Notes: generated by a model from the sequence alone, not told the origin. Counted from the first letter of the stretch, positions 7,367 to 12,133 are shown. The stretch is 12,133 nucleotides of DNA from Candidatus Saccharibacteria bacterium UBA2112 (GCA_002331045.1 DCYK01000003.1:1-12133), one strand, 5' to 3'. Program-made: numbers and translations.

Positions 7367-8038
7367 CTAGGGCTGGATTTTGTAGCCAAAGCCGCGAACA
7401 GTTTTGATGAGTGGTTTGTCAAATGGCTCATCGACCTTTGAGCGCAAATAACGGACGTACACTTCAACGGTATTTAGTAGCACATCAGCATCATAATCCC
7501 ATACGTGTGCAACAATCGCTTCCTTGCTGGATGGACGGTTCTGGTTTCGGAGAAGATATTCAAGAAGCGCAAATTCTTTACTAGTCAGATCAATGAGCTT
7601 GCCGGCTCTGGTTACTTGAAATGTTGTTGTGTCGAGCTGGAGATCGCCGGCTGTCAGTATAGTCCCAGTTTGCTCCTGTGGTCGGCGAAGCAATGCCCTG
7701 ACCCTTGCGAGTAATTCTCCTATGGCGAATGGTTTTGTCATGTAGTCGTCAGCTCCGCTATCGAGACCTTTGGTTTTTTCAGCGGTCGTGTCGAGTGCTG
7801 TCAGGACTAATACCGGCGTGTGTATTTTCGCTTCGCGCATAGCTTTGATGATATCTAGCCCCTCATAATCACCAGGGATCATTCTGTCGATAATCGCAAG
7901 GTCATATGGTTCTGTTGTTGCCATTGCGTAACCCTCATCACCATCATAAGCGACGTCAACGGCATAATTTTCTTGTTCCAACGCTCGCCTAATGGCGCGT
8001 GCAATTTTATGTTCGTCTTCAACTACCAATATCCTCAT
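7367..8038 (-). CDS. OmpR/PhoB-family response regulator
   Basis: The 223-aa product has a receiver domain (1-118) and a winged-helix DNA-binding domain (about 126-223). Receiver residues are the acidic pair in VVEDEH (Asp8 with Glu7), phospho-acceptor Asp51 (IIDRMIPGD), Thr80 (VLVLTALD) and Lys102 (YMTKPF). The effector domain has LTSKEFALLEYLLRN, the recognition-helix region TVEVYVRYLRSKV and the closing hairpin IKTVRGFGYKI. I chose the ATG at 8038 because MRILVVEDE is the canonical receiver start. A longer frame to 8224 runs through the HxlR gene and is not credible. TATAGT ends 7 nt upstream, so the mRNA is probably leaderless. It works with the kinase encoded just downstream; the target genes are unknown. 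Confidence 0.94.
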   Translation of the reverse strand: MRILVVEDEHKIARAIRRALEQENYAVDVAYDGDEGYAMATTEPYDLAIIDRMIPGDYEGLDIIKAMREAKIHTPVLVLTALDTTAEKTKGLDSGADDYMTKPFAIGELLARVRALLRRPQEQTGTILTAGDLQLDTTTFQVTRAGKLIDLTSKEFALLEYLLRNQNRPSSKEAIVAHVWDYDADVLLNTVEVYVRYLRSKVDEPFDKPLIKTVRGFGYKIQP

Positions 8039-8045
8039 GGCTTGT

Positions 8046-8051
8046 ACTATA
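8046..8051 (-). promoter_or_regulatory. -10 box of the response regulator gene (leaderless type)
   Basis: TATAGT on the minus strand ends 7 nt before the ATG at 8038. It lies just past the HxlR terminator hairpin, giving the two-component pair its own promoter. No clear -35 is present. Confidence 0.45.
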
Positions 8052-8067
8052 TCGTCCTTTTCTGACA

Positions 8068-8093
8068 AAAAGCTTAAATAATTATGAGCTTTT
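8068..8093 (-). terminator. Rho-independent-like terminator after the HxlR gene
   Basis: Arms AAAAGCT (8068-8074) and AGCTTTT (8087-8093) pair over 7 bp around a 12-nt loop. On the minus strand the stem runs into a T-tract (GCTTTTTG). It overlaps the HxlR stop codon at 8082-8084. The stem is A/T-rich, so strength is probably modest. Confidence 0.45.
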
Positions 8094-8408
8094 AGTGTAA
8101 GGGTACTTACTGCTCCATTGTTGCATTGAGTTGAGTACTGGGAGGAGGTCTTCGCCTTTGGAAGTGAGTGTGTAGGTACACCGGCCGCTATCACCGATCG
8201 ATTCTTTGGTAATGATGCCAGCATGCTCGAGGGTCTCTAATTTCGCGCAAAGAGTGCGCGGGTTAATACCACCAACCATATCTTGTAGTTGGCAGAATCG
8301 AACTGTCTTTTCGTTTAGAAAATATCGCAAGAGTAATGGTGTCCATTTGTTTCCAATTATCTCTGTTGCGCTATCAACGCAGCCGATTGTGGGTGACCCT
8401 GCTTTCAT
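8082..8408 (-). CDS. HxlR-family winged-helix transcriptional regulator
   Basis: The 108-aa product matches the whole HxlR domain: an N-terminal IGCVDSATEIIGNKWTPLLL (family: C..aL.lIGgKWt..IL), RFCQLQDMVGGINPRTLCAKL as the helix-turn-helix, then LEHAGIITKES and the wing ending YTLTSKGEDLLPVL. Such dimers bind palindromic operators and often sense electrophiles or oxidants through an N-terminal Cys. Cys10 is at the place of the reactive Cys in YodB-type members, and Cys39, Cys54 and Cys77 are also present, so redox sensing is plausible but unproven. The promoter TTGTCT-N17-TATAAT ends 7 nt before the ATG. The -10 sits in a small palindrome (GTATA T TATAC, 8412-8422) that could be an autoregulatory operator. 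It lies between the unknown 317-aa gene and the response regulator gene. Confidence 0.9.
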   Translation of the reverse strand: MKAGSPTIGCVDSATEIIGNKWTPLLLRYFLNEKTVRFCQLQDMVGGINPRTLCAKLETLEHAGIITKESIGDSGRCTYTLTSKGEDLLPVLNSMQQWSSKYPYTKSS

Positions 8409-8415
8409 GATGTAT

Positions 8416-8444
8416 ATTATACCCTATTGAGGCGTATCAGACAA
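8416..8444 (-). promoter_or_regulatory. Promoter of the HxlR gene (leaderless type) with palindromic -10
   Basis: On the minus strand TTGTCT (8439-8444), 17 bp, then TATAAT (8416-8421) and 7 nt to the ATG. This is the best complete promoter in the block. The -10 lies within GTATA-T-TATAC (8412-8422), a possible operator. Confidence 0.6.
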
Positions 8445-8445
8445 A

Positions 8446-9399
8446 TCACACAACCAGGCGACTGTCGCTGATAGTGCGCTCCGCCAGGTGGTCACTGTGT
8501 GCTTGCAGTGACTCATCTAGGTCTATGCCTCCTCGCATGTATTGTGAGTATCGCCATGGAGTTGGGGTTGCAACTCTGCCAAGAATGGCGACAACTTCAT
8601 GCGACTCAGCTTGTGTAATTGGTTCAACGAGTTGATCAAAGTAGCTTTCTTCGGGCATCTCAGTAACGAATGAGAGCAAGTTTGCTTCGTACTGTTGGTC
8701 GATTGTTTTATTGGACTCTTTGAAATACTCGCGTGAGTATAAATCACATCCATCGATGATAGCCGATGCCATTGGCTTTACTGTACCATTGGCGATCGAG
8801 CGCATGCGACTCTCGATCCCGTAGTGGCGGCGTTGGTACAGTACGGCGTATTCAAAGAGGTTTAGGCACAATTTTGCACCAATTCGGTGAGCGCGTGCGG
8901 CATCTGTGTCGACGACGTCGAGATCTTCATATAACTGCGTTAGTGCAAGATGAGCACGCTGCGGGAGTTCCCACTGGCGCTCTGGCGAGTAGCAGAGACG
9001 GCGTTCATCGCTGTCTGGCTCTAGGCCTTTGTATAGTTTTTGTTGCTGAACATGATCGACGTTATCATGCATGCATACCATTGCTACTGTTTTTTTGCTT
9101 GCGGTATAACCATTTTCTGTAAGAGCTCGCTCCGCTTCAACTACTCGTGTACGCGGAAACCGATAGCCCGGAGCAAAGAGTGATCGCAGTTGGGTGGCAA
9201 GTGCTGGGATATCAACAATACTGCCATATCTTCCCTCGTCAAGGAGCGGTTTTTGGAGAGGTTCAATATCTGTCTTTAGGTGACCGTCATCATCGAGAAA
9301 TCTTTGGGCTGCGTCATCGGTCCAGAATTGTCGTTCGGGTAACATTAGCCGCGATACCTCGTCAGGAAAATGTGTGTCTAATTGGAGGATTTCCTTCAT
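8446..9399 (-). CDS. Hypothetical protein, 317 aa, no recognised family
   Basis: I do not recognise a family. The product is a soluble, acidic-looking protein without a signal peptide or membrane helix. It opens with MKEILQLDTHFPDEVSRLMLP. The part at about 60-160 mixes charged and aromatic residues (PALATQLRSLFAPGYRFPRTR, YSPERQWELPQRAHLALTQL). A mostly helical C-terminal half follows, with FEYAVLYQRRHYGIESRMRS and ESYFDQLVEPITQAESHEVV. No catalytic motif stands out. It is first in the minus-strand block, 37 nt upstream of the HxlR gene. No clear Shine-Dalgarno sequence is present. A 7-codon frame (9396-9419) ends in an ATGA overlap with this start. The promoter lies at 9433-9460 among repeated TTGTAT motifs, so it is probably regulated. 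Confidence 0.75.
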   Translation of the reverse strand: MKEILQLDTHFPDEVSRLMLPERQFWTDDAAQRFLDDDGHLKTDIEPLQKPLLDEGRYGSIVDIPALATQLRSLFAPGYRFPRTRVVEAERALTENGYTASKKTVAMVCMHDNVDHVQQQKLYKGLEPDSDERRLCYSPERQWELPQRAHLALTQLYEDLDVVDTDAARAHRIGAKLCLNLFEYAVLYQRRHYGIESRMRSIANGTVKPMASAIIDGCDLYSREYFKESNKTIDQQYEANLLSFVTEMPEESYFDQLVEPITQAESHEVVAILGRVATPTPWRYSQYMRGGIDLDESLQAHSDHLAERTISDSRLVV

Positions 9400-9419
9400 T
9401 CTGTGTCGTCTCTAGCCAT
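9396..9419 (-). CDS. Possible 7-codon upstream ORF (MARDDTE)
   Basis: ATG at 9417-9419 followed by six codons and a TGA at 9396-9398 that shares bases with the ATG of the 317-aa gene (ATGA). It would be the first start codon on the transcript made from the -10 at 9433-9438. That arrangement fits translational coupling or a leader peptide. The main gene lacks a clear Shine-Dalgarno sequence, which makes coupling attractive. It is too short for coding statistics. Confidence 0.25.
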   Translation of the reverse strand: MARDDTE

Positions 9420-9432
9420 TCAGTTTAATTGT

Positions 9433-9460
9433 ATTATACAAATCCTACAGTGTGTACAAA
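9433..9460 (-). promoter_or_regulatory. Promoter of the 317-aa gene within TTGTAT/ATACAA motifs
   Basis: On the minus strand TTTGTA (9455-9460), 16 bp, then a perfect TATAAT (9433-9438). The -10 is centred in a 13-nt palindrome TTGTAT-T-ATACAA (9429-9441). A predicted start near 9426 gives a leader of about 27 nt. Confidence 0.5.
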
Positions 9461-9465
9461 TAAGT

Positions 9466-9513
9466 ATACTTGTATATTGACATATTAGTTTATTTATGTC
9501 AATATACAAGTAT
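9466..9513. repeat. Perfect 19-bp inverted repeat with 10-nt spacer
   Basis: The left arm (9466-9484) reads ATACTTGTATATTGACATA. The right arm (9495-9513) is its exact reverse complement, separated by TTAGTTTATT. Each arm holds a TTGTAT or ATACAA copy of the motif found at the nearby promoter, and each carries TTGACA pointing inward. It lies between the 317-aa gene promoter (minus strand) and the GC-rich segment to the right. It could be a large operator, a divergent promoter pair or a mobile-element relic. Confidence 0.8.
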
Positions 9514-9529
9514 CGTTTATACACGACGA

Positions 9530-9790
9530 TTCGTGATGACGATCCGGTTGAGCGCGTTGAGAGGAGCGGTCATGTTATTGCGCGCAAACGTGTCTGTATG
9601 GGGTAAGGTTGCCCTCGAGTTGTACCGATGCTTCATCGCCGACGGACGATGGCGTGAGACGGCCAGGGCGCTCTGTCGCCCGCATCGGACGCTGTGGTTC
9701 TTGATCACGGGAGTCCATGCCAATGACTCGCGGCCCTGAGCCCCCACCACGGGTGGTCGGACTGGATATTCCAGCCCGGCCACCCGTTTT
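9530..9790 (+). ncRNA. Candidate structured RNA (or small 67-aa ORF) ending in a strong terminator
   Basis: This 260-nt plus-strand segment is visibly more GC-rich than its flanks and ends in a canonical terminator. Several helices can be drawn by eye: GCGCG 9552-9556 with 9581-9585; GGGTA 9601-9605 with 9610-9614 (one G-U); CCGATGC 9625-9631 with GCATCGG 9682-9688. The last encloses two further hairpins (CATCG 9634-9638 with 9647-9651; GGGCG 9666-9670 with 9677-9681), forming a three-way junction. GAGTC 9711-9715 pairs with 9725-9729. It lacks the landmarks of RNase P RNA, tmRNA and SRP RNA. The alternative is a 67-aa ORF at 9536-9739 (MTIRLSALRGAV..., Arg-rich, one Lys). It has no Shine-Dalgarno sequence and no -10 at the leaderless distance, so I prefer RNA, weakly. 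Confidence 0.35.
9749..9790 (+). terminator. Strong plus-strand intrinsic terminator
   Basis: Arms 9749-9765 and 9771-9787 form a 17-position stem with 15 Watson-Crick pairs, one T-G wobble and one A-C mismatch. The loop is 5 nt (ATATT), followed by TTTTACATTTT. The minus-strand side has no T-tract, so it serves a plus-strand transcript. No confident protein gene lies upstream on that strand, which implies an RNA or small ORF there. GGTGG of the left arm (9752-9756) can also pair with CCACC at 9744-9748, a competing fold. Confidence 0.8.
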
Positions 9791-9810
9791 ACATTTTCTC
9801 GAATAACTCA

Positions 9811-9856
9811 AAACCTCCCCTATCCGCTCTCATACTGAACGTTATTGGGGAGGTTT
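9811..9856 (-). terminator. Terminator-like hairpin after the 81-aa gene
   Basis: AAACCTCCCC (9811-9820) and GGGGAGGTTT (9847-9856) pair perfectly over 10 bp around a 26-nt loop. On the minus strand the stem runs into GGTTTTGAG, a short T-tract. It lies 11 nt past the stop codon of the 81-aa gene, so it is placed as that gene's terminator; the large loop makes it non-standard. Confidence 0.55.
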
Positions 9857-9867
9857 CGTAGAGCCAG

Positions 9868-10113
9868 CTAGTGAATCCCCAGTAGCGTCCAGCTGCCGCC
9901 ATGATTGTCGCTGCGTAAACGGAACGTGCGCGTTCCATCACTCAGGGACAATATCTGAGCAAGGCTGTTGCCACGACGAATCGTCATGCGGAGACCATTA
10001 TCGACAAAATCGATTGTCCGACCCTCCCATTCGATGCGGCGTGGAATGGCGCACATATTGCGGCCAAACCCCATTCTGAGAATTGTTACTGGTATGTTAA
10101 AGGTTTTTGTCAT
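9868..10113 (-). CDS. Small hypothetical protein, 81 aa, beta-rich
   Basis: I do not recognise a family. The product looks like a compact soluble beta-protein of alternating short strands: NIPVTILRMGFGRNM, CAIPRRIEWEGRTIDFVDNG, LRMTIRRGNSLAQILSLSDG and TRTFRLRSDNHGGSWTLLGIH. It is basic and Arg-rich, with no membrane segment. A Shine-Dalgarno sequence (AAGGGGG, 10123-10129) lies 9 nt before the ATG and a terminator-like hairpin follows the stop, so it is probably expressed as a single gene. No good promoter was identified. Its place between a possible structured RNA and tgt gives no clear functional hint. Confidence 0.65.
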   Translation of the reverse strand: MTKTFNIPVTILRMGFGRNMCAIPRRIEWEGRTIDFVDNGLRMTIRRGNSLAQILSLSDGTRTFRLRSDNHGGSWTLLGIH

Positions 10114-10434
10114 GTCCCTATTCCCCCTTAGGATTTTTGTTGATAGTGAGTGCGGATTTGCTGTGGGGAACTACTTCAGCTGGCAAGCCTACCGCCTGGC
10201 TTGTGTAAACACTGTCGTAGCGATGTGTACATCGATAGGGACGCCTTGTCTTTTACTCGCATGACCGGTGTGTATATCGACGTAATTGTTTTGGTACGCC
10301 TGCCGGTAAAAAGGTGTAGACGATACTCCCACCAGTACCTGCATGACTATATATAATTATGCGCTTGTAATTATGGCTGCGCAAGACTATTTGTTGATTT
10401 TACAACTTGCTATCACCTCTGTTATTATACGGTA
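10114..10434. other. Intergenic region between the 81-aa gene and tgt
   Basis: This 321-nt stretch holds the Shine-Dalgarno sequence of the 81-aa gene at its left end and the tgt promoter at its right end. Between them I see two small hairpins: CAAGCC 10184-10189 with GGCTTG 10198-10203, and CGATGT with ACATCG around 10219-10232. No convincing ORF, tRNA or long repeat was found. Confidence 0.5.
10399..10428 (+). promoter_or_regulatory. tgt promoter (leaderless type)
   Basis: TTTACA (10399-10404), 18 bp, then TGT plus TATTAT (extended -10, 10420-10428). Only 6 nt separate the -10 from the ATG at 10435, and no Shine-Dalgarno sequence is present. Confidence 0.6.
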
Positions 10435-11643
10435 ATGACAAGAGCTTTGGAATTCACGGTTCACGAACGATTAGACGGCGGATTAGCGCGGACGGGTACT
10501 ATTGTGACCCCGCATGGCACTATTGAAACACCAGCGTTTATTCCCGTGGGAACGCAAGCAGCCATGAAGGCGTTGACACCCGAACAGTTGTGCGAGACAG
10601 GTGCACAAGCAATGCTGGTGAACGCCTATCATCTGTATCTACGGCCTGGGCATAAGGTCATTGATGGTGCTGGTGGTGTGCATACGTTTATGCATTGGCG
10701 GAAACCAACATTTAGCGATAGCGGTGGCTTTCAGGTGATGAGCTTGGGCGTTGGCTTTAAGAAAGTGATCGATATGACTGGAGATCGGACCGAAAATGTG
10801 GCACGTAAAAAAGATAAACTTGCATGGATAGATGATGATGGCGTTCGATTCAAATCGCATTTGGATGGCAGTATGCATATTTTTACACCCGAACTATCTA
10901 TGCAAATCCAACACGGTATCGGTGCGGATATTACGTTTGCATTCGATGAGTTGACGACATTACATCATGACTACCAGTACCAGGTTGAGTCACTCGAGCG
11001 ACGAACGCATCCATGGGCGCAGCGGAGTCTTGCGGAGCATCAACGGTTAAACGCTGAGCGCTCGCATCGCCCACCGCAAGCACTCTTTGGCGTGATCCAG
11101 GGCGCAAACTATGAGGACTTACGACGTTATTCGGCAAAAATTTTGGGTGCGATGGACTTTGATGGCTATGGCCTCGGCGGAGCGCTCGAAAAAGATAAAA
11201 TTGGCGACATTGTGCGCTGGATGAACGAGGAGCTTCCTGAATATAAGCCACGACACATGTTAGGTATTAGTGAGCCGGACGACATCTTTGCGTGTATCGA
11301 GAATGGTGCCGATACGTTTGACTGTGTCTCGCCCGCGCGTGTGGCGCGAAACGGAGCGTTATATACGACACAGGGTCGCGTGAATATTACTCGTGCACAA
11401 TTTGCAAACGACTACACTCCATTTGATGCAGACTGCGATTGCTATACCTGTCAGCACTATACCTCCGCTTATCTTCATCACCTGTTTAAATCGGATGAAA
11501 TACTCGGTAAAACACTTGCAACAATTCATAACGAACGCTTTATTGTGCGACTCGTGGACACCATTCGTACTTCCATTGCCGAGGGAACGTTTTTTGCCTT
11601 TAAGGAAAAGTTTCTTGGCGATTATTATTCTCAAGACGCGTAG
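10435..11643 (+). CDS. tgt: tRNA-guanine(34) transglycosylase
   Basis: The 402-aa enzyme swaps guanine at the wobble position 34 of GUN-anticodon tRNAs for a 7-deazaguanine base (preQ1 in bacteria, queuine when scavenged). It is a TIM-barrel protein. Visible residues are the catalytic base region FSDSGGFQV (Asp95), a substrate-binding FDE (Asp171), FGVIQG (Gln222), and the nucleophile Asp296 in TFDCVSPARVARNG. The Zn2+ site is CDCYTC (Cys334, Cys336, Cys339) with His365 in TIHN, at the family's spacing. It is slightly longer than typical, with an insert at about 106-135. The substrate loop usually reading GGLAVGE is GGALEKD here (248-254), which may change which base is accepted. No queuosine synthesis genes are near. 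Transcription is probably leaderless from the -10 at 10423-10428. Confidence 0.95.
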   Translation: MTRALEFTVHERLDGGLARTGTIVTPHGTIETPAFIPVGTQAAMKALTPEQLCETGAQAMLVNAYHLYLRPGHKVIDGAGGVHTFMHWRKPTFSDSGGFQVMSLGVGFKKVIDMTGDRTENVARKKDKLAWIDDDGVRFKSHLDGSMHIFTPELSMQIQHGIGADITFAFDELTTLHHDYQYQVESLERRTHPWAQRSLAEHQRLNAERSHRPPQALFGVIQGANYEDLRRYSAKILGAMDFDGYGLGGALEKDKIGDIVRWMNEELPEYKPRHMLGISEPDDIFACIENGADTFDCVSPARVARNGALYTTQGRVNITRAQFANDYTPFDADCDCYTCQHYTSAYLHHLFKSDEILGKTLATIHNERFIVRLVDTIRTSIAEGTFFAFKEKFLGDYYSQDA

Positions 11644-11675
11644 TTACCAGGCATCTGGCAAAGCATAGGCGGTTT

Positions 11676-11684
11676 TGCTATGAT
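11676..11684 (+). promoter_or_regulatory. Extended -10 promoter of the small membrane protein gene (leaderless type)
   Basis: TGC TATGAT on the plus strand ends 6 nt before the ATG at 11691. A weak -35, CTGGCA, lies 18 bp upstream. No Shine-Dalgarno sequence is present in the 47-nt gap after tgt. Confidence 0.5.
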
Positions 11685-11690
11685 AGTGTT

Positions 11691-11981
11691 ATGAATGCAC
11701 TTATTTTGACGCATGTTGTTTGTATGGCACTATCTTTGATTCTTATGTCTACGGCTGTCGTGATGGCACTTACTGGTACGCGCCGTGCGGTGAGCATTGC
11801 CTCCGTCGGCTTCGGCTTGACAGTGCTTGGCTCTCTTTCGGGGTTCATGTTACTTCTTTTCTCTCCGCTCTTGTCGCAGTGCATTATCCTGAGCGGCTAT
11901 CTATTCGCGGCGGCACTATTGTATCGAGTTGGTTTTGGCTGGGGTGTACAGTCACAGGCGCGACTGCTCAAAAAAGCGTAA
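11691..11981 (+). CDS. Small integral membrane protein, 96 aa
   Basis: I do not recognise a family. Three hydrophobic helices are predicted at about 3-28 (LILTHVVCMALSLILMSTAV), 34-57 (SIASVGFGLTVLGSLSGFML) and 62-80 (SQCIILSGYLFAAALLYRV). The single basic loop TGTRR and the basic end (ARLLKKA) suggest how it is oriented. A second plus-strand frame overlaps but has no membrane pattern and no promoter at its start. The gene sits 47 nt after tgt and 39 nt before the AI-2E-type gene with its own extended -10, so it may be transcribed alone as well as by read-through. The function is unknown. Confidence 0.75.
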   Translation: MNALILTHVVCMALSLILMSTAVVMALTGTRRAVSIASVGFGLTVLGSLSGFMLLLFSPLLSQCIILSGYLFAAALLYRVGFGWGVQSQARLLKKA

Positions 11982-11983
11982 GC

Positions 11984-12012
11984 TAGTCAAGAAATAACGA
12001 TTCAGGTATACT
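11984..12012 (+). promoter_or_regulatory. Promoter of the AI-2E-type transporter gene
   Basis: TAGTCA (11984-11989), 17 bp, then TATACT (12007-12012). The ATG follows 8 nt later at 12021, so the leader is zero to about two nucleotides long. Confidence 0.55.
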
Positions 12013-12020
12013 AAACCTCA

Positions 12021-12133
12021 ATGAAGGTAAAGATTGAAATAGAAACAAAGACGTTCATTCGTTTCTGGCTGGTTGTGGTCGCGTTTGTTGCACTATTTGC
12101 CGTTGTCACGAGTGCAGTACAGGCACTGGTGGT
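12021..12133 (+). CDS. AI-2E family transporter, 5' part only (cut by window end)
   Basis: Only 37 complete codons are present, so the call rests on the N-terminus. It reads MKVKIEIETKTFIRFW, then a hydrophobic segment (about 17-37, LVVVAFVALFAVVTSAVQAL). The charged IEIxTKTFxRFW lead into a first membrane helix matches AI-2E family exporters/permeases (the TqsA/YdiK group) as I know them from Saccharibacteria and other CPR. The family forms multi-helix membrane proteins, some of which export autoinducer-2 or ions; the substrate is unknown here. The rest lies beyond position 12133. Confidence 0.6.
   Translation, partial: MKVKIEIETKTFIRFWLVVVAFVALFAVVTSAVQALV

Noticed and set aside
8039..8224. 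N-terminal extension of the response regulator (285-aa frame)
   Set aside because: The receiver domain starts canonically at the ATG at 8038 and the extension overlaps the HxlR gene in another frame. A -10 box lies 7 nt before 8038.
538..9399. A single nine-gene operon
   Set aside because: Separate -10 boxes and at least two terminator-like hairpins lie between the genes, so several transcription units are more likely.
9517..9811. Minus-strand frames of 78-88 aa opposite the GC-rich segment
   Set aside because: They run through the plus-strand terminator hairpin, have no Shine-Dalgarno or -10 at the right distance, and look like frames kept open by high GC.
10184..10232. Hairpins in the region before tgt as a preQ1 riboswitch
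   Set aside because: They lie over 200 nt before tgt, the tgt promoter is downstream of them, and no preQ1 aptamer pattern (small H-type pseudoknot with A-rich tail) was seen.
9968..10264. 98-aa plus-strand frame antisense to the 81-aa gene
   Set aside because: No start signal is present, and the minus-strand frame has a Shine-Dalgarno sequence, a terminator and a regular beta-strand pattern.
11720..11986. 88-aa plus-strand frame overlapping the 96-aa membrane protein gene
   Set aside because: It has no promoter or Shine-Dalgarno sequence at its start, while the 96-aa frame has an extended -10 and a clean three-helix pattern.
1..12133. CRISPR array, tRNA or insertion sequence
   Set aside because: No regularly spaced direct repeats, no tRNA T-loop/acceptor pattern and no transposase-like frame was found.

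Overview
The window reads as a chromosomal segment of an ultra-small Patescibacteria/CPR bacterium, most likely Candidatus Saccharibacteria (TM7). The call rests on the gene set: a long Tgt with a CPR-style loop, an AI-2E-type transporter beginning MKVKIEIETKTFIRFW, a HAMP-less sensor kinase, and several proteins with no recognisable family. It is an inference, because no marker rRNA is present. UGA is used as a stop (for example at 2170 and 8446) and Trp is UGG, which argues against the UGA=Gly lineages (Gracilibacteria/Absconditabacteria). No tRNA, rRNA, IS element or CRISPR array was found.

Layout. At 1-537 (+) lies a PNPOx-like flavin-binding protein, possibly cut by the left edge. From 9399 down to 538 there is a co-directional minus-strand block. 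In transcription order it holds an unknown 317-aa protein, an HxlR-family regulator, an OmpR-type response regulator, a HisKA sensor kinase, a GreA/GreB-like factor, a Ca2+-type P-type ATPase, an unknown 275-aa protein, a membrane-anchored alpha/beta hydrolase and a DUF427 protein. From 9400 to 10434 there is a sparsely coding region. It holds a perfect 19-bp inverted repeat, a GC-rich segment that folds well and ends in a strong plus-strand terminator, and a small 81-aa minus-strand gene. From 10435 to the right edge the plus strand carries tgt, a small membrane protein and the start of an AI-2E-family transporter.

How it works together. The block looks like an envelope and signalling module: a one-component sensor (HxlR), a two-component pair, an ion pump, a surface-anchored hydrolase and an accessory transcription factor. 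It is probably not one operon, because most genes have their own -10 box. The most consistent pattern is that eight genes on both strands have a -10 hexamer ending 6-8 nt before the ATG, which predicts leaderless mRNAs. Three others (gre-like, hydrolase, 81-aa protein) have clear Shine-Dalgarno sequences instead. The least explained part is 9400-9800: a repeated TTGTAT/ATACAA motif, the 19-bp palindrome and a possible structured RNA.
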